From: an uncultured Verrucomicrobiales bacterium
GTDB lineage: Bacteria; Verrucomicrobiota; Verrucomicrobiia; Verrucomicrobiales; DEV007
Assembly (NCBI GenBank): GCA_938082635.1
Contig: CALLLI010000361.1
Span: 1 to 33,403, forward strand
Direction of reading: 5' to 3'
DNA: 33,403 bases
The notes beneath the pieces were generated by a model that was not told where the DNA came from, searched no databases, and worked only from the letters and a program-made list of their open reading frames with translations. How positions within the stretch are numbered: position 1 is the stretch's first letter; every line of letters starts with the position of its first letter. Below are positions 9,126-15,721 of this stretch, piece by piece. The translations under genes were made by a program, and so were the position numbers.

Positions 9126-9872
9126 ATGAAATCCATCCTTCTTTCCTTCCTTTGTCTCGCAACTGCTGCCCTTGCCGAGAAACCAGTAGCAGCTGATCCC
9201 AAGGCCCATGCAATCATTGACCAATTCATCAAAGCCAGCGGTGGCGAAGACGCTTTCAAAAAGGTGAAGACACGGGTGGCTGAAGGGCATATGTCCATGC
9301 CGGCCATGGGTATTAAGATGAAGATCAAGCTCTCTCAAAAAGCACCTAACAAAGTCCATATGGAGCAGGGCATCGAAGGGCTCATGAGTGGGAGGCAGGG
9401 CTACGATGGAGAAACCGGCTGGTCTGAAGACAGCCTCCAAGGCTTTCGGAAGCTCGAGGGAGCCGAACTCGTACAACTCACGCGTGAATCGAACATCACG
9501 CGTGAGCTGAACCTCAAAACAGACTTTCCAGGGATGCAGTTGCTCCCCGAAGTCGAGATTGATGGCAAGAAGGTCTCTGTTGTTGAAGCCATGTCTAAAG
9601 ACAATCGCAAAGAAATATGGTACTTTGACCAAGAGAGCCATCTCATGGTTAAGATGGAGCAGAAGATGACCCTAGGACCACAAGGTGAGATTGATGTCAC
9701 GATCATCCTCAAAGACTACAAGGAAGTTGATGGCATCAAGCTTCCTATGACTTCAGAAGTGAAGAACCCCGCCTTCACCGGTGTCCTCACACTCTCATCA
9801 ATTCAGCACAACGTGGACGTTGACGACAGCCTCTTTGCCTCACCGCAGAAAGAGAAGCAGGACCGCGAATAG
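9126..9872 (+). CDS. Periplasmic LolA/lipoprotein-sorting-like protein
   Basis: This 248-residue protein starts with a clear signal peptide (MKSILLSFLCLATAALA). The mature part opens with a helix ending ASGGEDAFKKVKT, a pattern typical of DUF4292/LolA-like proteins in which a conserved Gly-Gly precedes the first beta strand. Alternating strands follow, such as VRLP-like turns, YDGETGWSED, KEIWYFDQESHLMVKMEQ and DYKEVDGIKLPMTSEV, consistent with an eleven-stranded half-barrel. Members of this fold bind lipids or lipoproteins in the periplasm. Which ligand this one binds is unknown, and LolA itself is a weaker match. It follows the S41 peptidase by 15 bases and probably shares its transcript. 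A dispersed repeat copy begins about 40 bases after its TAG. Confidence 0.7.
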   Translation: MKSILLSFLCLATAALAEKPVAADPKAHAIIDQFIKASGGEDAFKKVKTRVAEGHMSMPAMGIKMKIKLSQKAPNKVHMEQGIEGLMSGRQGYDGETGWSEDSLQGFRKLEGAELVQLTRESNITRELNLKTDFPGMQLLPEVEIDGKKVSVVEAMSKDNRKEIWYFDQESHLMVKMEQKMTLGPQGEIDVTIILKDYKEVDGIKLPMTSEVKNPAFTGVLTLSSIQHNVDVDDSLFASPQKEKQDRE

Positions 9873-9913
9873 ACGAAAATGGTCGCGAATGACAGGGCAT
9901 CCGAAAGCGAAGC

Positions 9914-9970
9914 TTTCCCTGGAGTGCCGGAGACTTGTCACCGCTTTCCGCGTCAGGGACTTGTCCCGGC
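9914..9970 (+). repeat. Dispersed extragenic repeat, copy A
   Basis: This copy reads from TTTCCCTGGAGTG through GACTTGTCACCGC and CAGGGACTTGTCCCGGC. The same blocks recur at 14941-14997 (same orientation) and, for the first half, at 15081-15113 (inverted). It lies entirely between genes. Repeats built on a GTGACTTGTCACCGC core are, to my knowledge, common in Verrucomicrobiota genomes. Just before it a small palindrome (GAAAGC-GAA-GCTTTC, 9903-9917) adds a hairpin. Confidence 0.7.
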
Positions 9971-10031
9971 TAACAGACTCGGGCTCTGGAGAAATCCATG
10001 TCATACCTCCCGTGTATTTTAGGAAGGCGAA

Positions 10032-10460
10032 TTAGTAGATATCGTCCCCATTCTCCACGCCATCCTTCCCCAAGGAGAACACGTCAAAGCCTTCTCCTGA
10101 AGTGCCCAGTACGCGATACTGGATCGGATTCCCCCATGGATCGAGCAAGCTATCCTCCGACTTCACCTGAGACACCCAACGCTTCGGCACCGGGGCTTGT
10201 GTCGGTTTTTCTAACAACGCCCGTAATCCTTGTTCCTGTGTTGGATAGTGGCCGTTGCCCAATTGATAGAGCTCCAGTGCGGACCGCAGCCCATTGACTT
10301 TCATTCCCGTGGTCTTGGCTTTCGCCACGGTGTTGACCCCGACAAGCTGAGTTACGCCGGCTCCGATGAGCAACGCGATCACATCTAACACCAATACCAT
10401 TTCAATTAACGTAAAGCCTCGTGAGGCACGCCCTGACAAACTAGCAGAAGAAAGTTTCAT
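10032..10460 (-). CDS. gspG: Type II secretion major pseudopilin GspG, orphan
   Basis: This 142-residue protein begins MKLSSASLSGRASRG, followed by the prepilin-peptidase site and helix FTLIEMVLVLDVIALLIGAG, with the conserved Glu at mature position 5. The C-terminal pseudopilin domain shows the GspG hallmarks YPTQEQGLRALLEKP, DPWGNPIQYR and FSLGKDGVENGDDIY; the acidic tail residues normally bind calcium. The length matches GspG (about 140 residues). AGGTG lies just upstream of the ATG. No other secretion genes are near, so it is either an orphan serving a system encoded elsewhere or a specialised pilin. Unlike the decayed pseudopilin at 2109-3552, its signal is intact. Confidence 0.92.
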   Translation of the reverse strand: MKLSSASLSGRASRGFTLIEMVLVLDVIALLIGAGVTQLVGVNTVAKAKTTGMKVNGLRSALELYQLGNGHYPTQEQGLRALLEKPTQAPVPKRWVSQVKSEDSLLDPWGNPIQYRVLGTSGEGFDVFSLGKDGVENGDDIY

Positions 10461-10518
10461 AGCACCTAGTTAGCGTGCGAGGTACACATTCTTGTTTTAA
10501 AACTCTACAAATTCTCTT

Positions 10519-12240
10519 CTAGTGAATTTCAGGTTCCGCCACACTAGCGGGTGCTCCATGGAGGAAGTCGAAGTCACAGCCGTGTTCGGCTTGCGTGACA
10601 TGGTCTAGGTAGAGTTTGCCGTAGCCGCGATCGTAATGCGGGGTGGGCGGTGTCCAGGAGGCGCGGCGGACGTCGAGTTCGGCATCAGTTAGGTTGACCG
10701 AGAATTGTCGTGCCGGGATGTCGAGCGTTATCTCGTCACCGTCTTGGAGGAGTGCAAGGGGGCCGCCGATGGCGGATTCCGGGGAAACATGGAGGACACA
10801 GGTGCCGTAGCTAGTGCCGCTCATGCGCGCATCTGACACGCGCACCATATCGCGCACGCCTTGATCTAGCAGTTTCTTTGGAATGGGCAACATGCCCCAC
10901 TCGGGCATGCCTGGCGCGCCCTTGGGGCCGACGTTTTGAAGTAATAGAACGGAGTTCGCGGTGACGTCGAGGTCAGGATCGTCAATGCGCGCGGCAAGGT
11001 CACTGTAGTTTTTGAAGACGACCGCTGGCCCGGTGTGCTGCCAGAACTTGGGATCGGCAGCGGTTTGTTTGATGACGGCGCCGTTGGGTGCGAGGTTTCC
11101 CCGAAGGATGGCGGTGCCACTGGCTGTGGAGACAGGATTGTCCAGGGTTCGAATGACTTCGTGATTGTGAACGTCTGCGTTCGCGATGTTCTCGCCGAGC
11201 GTCTTGCCGTTCACTGAAGGGCAGTCGAGATGCAGGAGATCGCCTAATTGTTTTAGTAAGGCTCGGAGGCCACCAGCGTAGTAGAAGTCCTCCATGAGGA
11301 ACCGGCCAGAGGGGCGCACATCTAGGAGGAATGGGATACGCTGGGAGATCTCGTCAAAGGTTTCTAACGGAAGCTCTATGCCTGCTCGCCCGGCCATGGC
11401 GACAAGGTGAACGATGGCATTGGTAGAGCCGCCGATGGCCATGTCGGTAATGATGGCGTTTTCAAAAGCCTTCATCGTGGCCATTTGGGTGGGCTTGCGA
11501 TCTTGCCAGACGTTCTCGACTGCTTGTCGCCCAGATTGAGCTGCCATGCGGTGGTGGTTCGAATCGCTGGCAGGGATGGAAGAGGCGCCTGGGAGGGTGA
11601 AGCCCATCGCCTCTGCGATGGACGTCATGGTAGACGCGGTGCCCATTGTCATGCAGGTGCCAGGAGAGCGAGCGATCCCTTCTTCGATCTCTTCCCAGTC
11701 TTCATCCGTGATGTTGCCCGCGCGTTTCTCGTCCCAATACTTCCAGACATCAGATCCACTACCTAGCACTTCGCCGCGCCAGTTTCCTCGTAGCATGGGA
11801 CCGGCCGGGACATACACGATCGGGATGTTCATGGAAAGGGCACCCATGAGAAGGGCAGGGGTTGTTTTATCACACCCGCCTAACAAGACCGCACCATCGA
11901 GAGGATTGCAGCGCAAGGTTTCCTCGGTTTCCATGGCAAGGAAATTCCGGTAGAGCATACTTGTAGGTTTCGTGAACATCTCGCCCACGGACATGACGGG
12001 CATTTCCACGGGAAGCCCGCCTGCTTGAAGAATGCCCTTGCGCACCTGCTCCGCGACGATCTTGAAATGCGTGTGGCAGGTATTGAGATCCGACCACGTG
12101 TTGAGAATGCCAATGACAGGTTTGCCTTCCCAGTCCTCGTTGTCCCACCCCATTTGCTTGGCGCGTGAGCGATGGCCAAAGGATCGCAAGTCGGCAGGGC
12201 CGAACCAGCGGCGTGATCGTAAGTCTTCAGGTGTCTTCAT
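10519..12240 (-). CDS. IlvD/Edd family sugar-acid dehydratase (arabonate-type)
   Basis: This is a 573-residue Fe-S dehydratase. The N-terminal RSRRWFGPADLRSFGHRSRA is typical of the aldonate (L-arabonate/D-xylonate) dehydratase branch rather than IlvD of valine synthesis. Cluster cysteines are seen in LNTCHTHF, GGCDKTTPALLMG and SPGTCMTMGTAS, and the C-terminal half has SDARMSGTSYGTCVLH. The reaction is removal of water from a sugar acid to give a 2-keto-3-deoxy acid. I chose ATG 12240 over an upstream TTG because the family begins near RSRRWF. It starts 15 bases after the stop of the GntP permease gene, so the two form an operon for uptake and breakdown of a sugar acid. The exact substrate is not readable. 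Confidence 0.88.
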   Translation of the reverse strand: MKTPEDLRSRRWFGPADLRSFGHRSRAKQMGWDNEDWEGKPVIGILNTWSDLNTCHTHFKIVAEQVRKGILQAGGLPVEMPVMSVGEMFTKPTSMLYRNFLAMETEETLRCNPLDGAVLLGGCDKTTPALLMGALSMNIPIVYVPAGPMLRGNWRGEVLGSGSDVWKYWDEKRAGNITDEDWEEIEEGIARSPGTCMTMGTASTMTSIAEAMGFTLPGASSIPASDSNHHRMAAQSGRQAVENVWQDRKPTQMATMKAFENAIITDMAIGGSTNAIVHLVAMAGRAGIELPLETFDEISQRIPFLLDVRPSGRFLMEDFYYAGGLRALLKQLGDLLHLDCPSVNGKTLGENIANADVHNHEVIRTLDNPVSTASGTAILRGNLAPNGAVIKQTAADPKFWQHTGPAVVFKNYSDLAARIDDPDLDVTANSVLLLQNVGPKGAPGMPEWGMLPIPKKLLDQGVRDMVRVSDARMSGTSYGTCVLHVSPESAIGGPLALLQDGDEITLDIPARQFSVNLTDAELDVRRASWTPPTPHYDRGYGKLYLDHVTQAEHGCDFDFLHGAPASVAEPEIH

Positions 12241-12255
12241 GAGGTATTCTATCAA

Positions 12256-13668
12256 TCATGCCATGGGGAAAAGCCAAGCACCAATCAACGTGAGGATGAG
12301 ACCGACGAGGCCCATTAATGTCATCATCGGCGTGACAAAGCGCAACGTTTCCGATTCCTTCATACCGCTCATGCGCGTGATGATCCAGAAGCCGGAATCG
12401 TTCATCCAAGGAATGGGTTTGGAGCCGCAGCCGATGGCCAAGGCGAGGTAGACAGGGTGAAACGTGATCTGTGGGAGAAACGCAGCCGCTACGGGTGCCG
12501 CAGTGATCATGGCAACCGTTGCGGAACCTTGCGCTGTGCGCACGATGGCGGTGACCAGAAAGACGACAGGTAACGCGAGCCAAGAAGCGGAAGTGCCTAA
12601 CATCGCTGCGATGTCAGCCCCGATCCCCGTTTGACGAAGGACCGCTCCGAAAGCGCCTCCCGCAGCGGTAATCAAGAGGATGCCTGCACCAGACTGAAGA
12701 GCCTCGTGAATCTTACTACGCTTGTCTGTGCCGTCGGCACGTCCGTAGAAGCCTAACATGAACAAGCCAAGAACGGCACCAGCAATCAACGCGAGGTTCT
12801 TGTCATTTAAGAGTGGAACGACGCTAGCAGTATTGCCTTGCACCTTCAGAATGCTACCGACGGCTAACCAAACGATGGGCAAGATCACAGGCAACAAGGC
12901 CAAAGCGAGTGGTGGCAGCTTGGCCTCTATCTCGGAGGTTTCATCGGGCACTTCGAACTCCTCGGGAAGCGCGATCTCATGGCGGCGATTCTGCCAAACG
13001 GCCCAGGCATAACCGAAGGCCACAGCAAAGGATCCCACGATGAATCCTGAGATCATCATGATAGGGAGTTCCACTCCCAGCTCTCCAGCGACAAACAAAG
13101 GGCCAGGAGTCGGTGGAATTAGCGAGTGTGCCATCGTAGCGCCCGCGACAATGGTCAGAATGTAAAGGAGGTAATTCTTCCCCGTCTTCCGTCGCATCGC
13201 CTTGCCAATCGGGATGAGTAGGTAGAATACCGTGTCAAAGAAAACAGGGATGGCTAACAAGAATCCTGAGAAGAGAAAAGCAAGGTGTGCTCGGGCCACG
13301 CCGAAGGCTGTGAGGATTGCCTGCACGATGCGCTGGGCAGCTCCCGATTCTAGCAAACACGCGCCAATGACTGACGCCATAGCGATGAGGATCCCCACCT
13401 TGCCGCAGGTTTCACCAAAGCCCTCGACCACGCGTTTGACCGGTGTCTTCTTGCCCATGGCTTCTTGCGCGAGCCGAATGTCGAACTCGGAAGCGGGGCC
13501 CTTGCTTAGCATTTCGGTTTCAACATACCGATTGAGGGCATTCTCAGGAGTGAGAAAGGCGATGACCAAGGCGCCACCGATCAATGCGAGAAAGGCATGC
13601 AAGCGAAGCCCAAGGATTGCTCCTAGGACCAAAGCCATGCCGATGAGTAGAAGGAGAAGGGAATGCAT
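12256..13668 (-). CDS. GntP family sugar-acid:H+ symporter
   Basis: This membrane protein of about 470 residues belongs to the gluconate permease family. The start chosen is ATG 13668 (MHSLLLLLIGMALVLGAI), because the 13 residues further upstream are polar and unlike the family. Around 12-14 hydrophobic segments are visible, including LAFLFSGFLLAIPVFFDTVFYLLIPI (the family segment with FFD) and MAHSLIPPTPGPLF, the conserved HSLIPPTPGP motif. Near the C-terminus come GSATVAMITAAP and AIGCGSKPIPWMNDSGFW. GntP proteins import gluconate or related sugar acids with protons. The dehydratase directly downstream supports a sugar-acid substrate. The stop is TGA. Confidence 0.92.
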   Translation of the reverse strand: MHSLLLLLIGMALVLGAILGLRLHAFLALIGGALVIAFLTPENALNRYVETEMLSKGPASEFDIRLAQEAMGKKTPVKRVVEGFGETCGKVGILIAMASVIGACLLESGAAQRIVQAILTAFGVARAHLAFLFSGFLLAIPVFFDTVFYLLIPIGKAMRRKTGKNYLLYILTIVAGATMAHSLIPPTPGPLFVAGELGVELPIMMISGFIVGSFAVAFGYAWAVWQNRRHEIALPEEFEVPDETSEIEAKLPPLALALLPVILPIVWLAVGSILKVQGNTASVVPLLNDKNLALIAGAVLGLFMLGFYGRADGTDKRSKIHEALQSGAGILLITAAGGAFGAVLRQTGIGADIAAMLGTSASWLALPVVFLVTAIVRTAQGSATVAMITAAPVAAAFLPQITFHPVYLALAIGCGSKPIPWMNDSGFWIITRMSGMKESETLRFVTPMMTLMGLVGLILTLIGAWLFPMA

Positions 13669-13827
13669 GCAGTGGCTGTGTTCTAACCTGATTTCTCTAG
13701 TAAACACAAGGCTATCGGGGAGCCATCTCGGCAGATTCTCTTATTCGAGAGAGTGAGGTGGTGAAATGGCATTTCTCGTTGCCGACGTCCAGACTGTGTC
13801 TCAGTCTGCGCCCGTTCCCAGAACACA

Positions 13828-14232
13828 ATGATGAAAGCGATGCGCTATTTCACCCCAGATCAGGCCAGCCACATGTTGCCACTGGTCCGCGCGATTGTTA
13901 GGGACATCCTAGAGAAAGGGAATGATCTTCGTTCTCTAGGAACCGAAGGCCGCGGAGTTTCTCCGAGATTCCAGAAGGCCATGGCTGAGATTACAAGCCT
14001 CGTGGGTGAGCTGGAAGAACTCGGTTGTTCTTACAAGGACATTGGATTTCAAACAGGCCTCGTCGACTTTCCCGCCCTGATCAACGGCCAGGAAATCTAC
14101 CTCTGTTGGCAGAGCGATGAAGATGCGATCGTGCACTATCATCGTCACGATGAAGGTTCCGCCGCCCGTCGCCGGATTCCGCCGAACTGGTATGCTTCGT
14201 CGGCGCATGCCTTCTCCCAAGGCATCGCCTAG
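13828..14232 (+). CDS. DUF2203 domain protein
   Basis: This 134-residue protein opens with RYFTPDQASHMLPLVRAIVRDI, the N-terminal helix of DUF2203 proteins, and ends with GLVDFPALINGQEIYLCWQ and then VHYHRHDEGSAARR, matching the family's C-terminal block (usually W-H-x-x-D-x-G-F-x-x-R). Three nearby ATGs exist (13828, 13831, 13840); the last fits the family start best but all give the same protein. The function of DUF2203 is not established. It is followed after 18 bases by an acyl carrier protein gene, so it is probably the first gene of a three-gene transcript. Confidence 0.82.
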   Translation: MMKAMRYFTPDQASHMLPLVRAIVRDILEKGNDLRSLGTEGRGVSPRFQKAMAEITSLVGELEELGCSYKDIGFQTGLVDFPALINGQEIYLCWQSDEDAIVHYHRHDEGSAARRRIPPNWYASSAHAFSQGIA

Positions 14233-14250
14233 CATCCCTCCTGTTGCTCG

Positions 14251-14511
14251 ATGGATACCGCTGAAACGAAAGCTAAGCTGAAGCAAGTCCTCGTGGATGA
14301 ACTCATGCTCCCGCAGGGTCCTGAAGAGATTGGGGACGATACCTCGCTCTTTGGTCCGGACGGACTGGGACTCGATTCAGTCGATGCCTTGCAGATTGTC
14401 GTCGCGTTAGAGAAACACTTTGGCCTTAAAGTGGGTGACGCTGAAGTCGCCAAAAAGGTACTACACAGCGTGGACACCATCATCGAAGCGCTCGAACAGG
14501 AGAAGCAATAG
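14251..14511 (+). CDS. Acyl carrier protein
   Basis: This is an 86-residue carrier protein. The phosphopantetheine attachment motif GLGLDSVDALQ is present with Ser43, in an acidic four-helix protein of normal length. Carrier proteins hold acyl chains as thioesters on the prosthetic group. The GPDGLGLDSVDALQ form, with a glycine-rich run before Asp-Ser, resembles the carriers that accompany non-FabF acyl or secondary-metabolite enzymes more than the housekeeping AcpP (usually DSLD). No ketosynthase or acyltransferase lies nearby, so its partners are elsewhere. It sits between DUF2203 (18 bases upstream) and MmcQ/YjbR (37 bases downstream). Confidence 0.9.
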   Translation: MDTAETKAKLKQVLVDELMLPQGPEEIGDDTSLFGPDGLGLDSVDALQIVVALEKHFGLKVGDAEVAKKVLHSVDTIIEALEQEKQ

Positions 14512-14548
14512 ACTTGGAAGCGCTAAGTAGCCTCGTTAGGCTAAGCCT

Positions 14549-14911
14549 GTGAATCCAGACGAACTCCGCGAGCACCTCATAGCCAAACAAGCTGTCACCG
14601 AAGAACCCCCCTTCGGTCCCGACGTGCTCGTTTACAAAGTGAAGGGCAAGATGTTCGCCACGCTTGGTTTCGAGACGGACGACGGCGTTGAAGTCGGCAG
14701 AACCAATCTCAAGTGCAATCCCGACCGTGCCGTAGAACTCCGCACCGACCACGATGCCATTCTGCCAGGCTATCACATGAACAAACGCCACTGGAACACA
14801 CTCGTCCTCGATGGCTCGCTCAAGCCGAAGCTTGTAAGCGAACTCTGCGACCACTCCTACGCGCTCGTCGTTGCCAAACTCCCCAAACGCGACCGCGAAG
14901 GTTTAGTCTAA
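14549..14911 (+). CDS. MmcQ/YjbR family protein
   Basis: This 120-residue protein starts at GTG 14549, just after a small stem (AGCCT-CGTT-AGGCT, 14527-14540). The family pattern is clear: EPPFGPDVLVYKVKGKMFA, TNLKCNPDRAVELR, PGYHMNKRHWNTLVLDG and a closing LCDHSYALVVAKLPK. MmcQ/YjbR proteins have a double-wing DNA-binding-like fold; their cellular role is not settled. It is the third gene of a compact group with DUF2203 and the carrier protein, and it is followed by the inverted-repeat element at 14941-15113, which may mark the transcript end. It ends at TAA. Confidence 0.88.
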   Translation: MNPDELREHLIAKQAVTEEPPFGPDVLVYKVKGKMFATLGFETDDGVEVGRTNLKCNPDRAVELRTDHDAILPGYHMNKRHWNTLVLDGSLKPKLVSELCDHSYALVVAKLPKRDREGLV

Positions 14912-14940
14912 CGTAACGACGGACTCACCGCAGGGTAAGT

Positions 14941-15113
14941 TCCTTGGAGTGTACGTGACTTGTCACCGCCATTCCGCATCAGGGACTTGTGCCGGCCCAA
15001 AGCCTTGGTTGCTCAGAAAATTTCCGCTTAACCCTGTGCTATCGATACCCTTCCGCCCGCTCAGTAAGCTTCGACGTCATGGAAAGCGGTGACAAGTCAC
15101 GCGCACTCCAAGG
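14941..15113. repeat. MITE-like element with terminal inverted repeats
   Basis: The left end (14942-14969, CCTTGGAGTG then CGTGACTTGTCACCGC) is matched in reverse complement by the right end (15086-15113, GCGGTGACAAGTCACG then CACTCCAAGG), with about two mismatches over 28 bases. The middle is about 115 bases with no open frame. The left side also contains the second block seen in copy A at 9914-9970 (CAGGGACTTGTGCCGGC). The ends contain an internal palindrome GTGAC-TT-GTCAC. It fills the gap between MmcQ/YjbR and the GNAT pseudogene. A structured transcript end or a non-autonomous mobile element are both possible. Confidence 0.7.
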
Positions 15114-15153
15114 CGCCTTGCTCCTGCCATTCTACCACGTGGAATAGTTATTC

Positions 15154-15700
15154 TTATGATAGATAATTCTTCCGAGAAAGCAAGAAGACGTATTATTGGC
15201 AAGGTTCACCACGAAAAATAGCGTCGGCCGTTCGGACATGATCCATTCCCAATCGCCGCAAGAGTCGATTGGAGGCAAGGTTCCGCGCATCGGTGATGCA
15301 AACGATCTGTCCGACGGTGGCGTGCTCGAACAGGAAGTCACACCCAAGTCGGACCGCTTCTGACCCAAGCCCACGACCCTGCCATTGCGCGACCAGAGAA
15401 AATCCAATCTCGCCCTCATTCTCTTGGGGCCGCACGCACATGTCAATATCCCCAATCAGCGCCCCGGATTCTCGGTCGGCAATTCCGACCTGACACCACG
15501 TGTCTGGCTGGAGAAGATCGACCGTGGACATCGTCTCTATGAATGTCAGAGCTTCCTTATCCGGCCAGGGTTCCCAACGCTTGAAAGCGTCCGATTTCTT
15601 CATCGCGCCGATAGGATTGAAACGAATCCAGGTCCGTTGACGAAAGGCGTCGGAGGAAGACTCGCTTACCGTGTCGAGGGAGTGAATGGCTGCCTGTCAT
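15154..15700 (-). pseudogene. Decayed GNAT acetyltransferase
   Basis: The reconstructed frame starts at ATG 15700 (MTGSHSLPRHGKRVFLRRL) and reads DLDSFQSYRRDEEIGRFQ. A frame change near 15578-15588 is needed to continue into RWEPWPDKEALTFIETM. The acetyl-CoA-binding loop is present (EIGFSLVAQWQGRGLGSEAV; normal Q/R-x-x-G-x-G/A) as is the RRLGM strand. A TAA at 15195-15193 interrupts GEPCQ*YVFLLSRK, after which the frame runs 12 codons to TAA at 15156-15154, matching the usual family end (GEWxDxYVFAxL). GNAT proteins transfer acetyl groups from acetyl-CoA to amines. A shorter open frame from 15603 exists but lacks the first beta strand. It lies 21 bases downstream of DinG on the same strand. 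Confidence 0.8.
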
Positions 15701-15721
15701 GGGCACATGTGTCTCAAGCGA

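Noticed and set aside
15193..15603. Calling the 136-codon GNAT frame an intact gene
   Set aside because: It lacks the first beta strand and the C-terminal end of the family, both of which are found in the adjacent sequence after a frame change and past a TAA.
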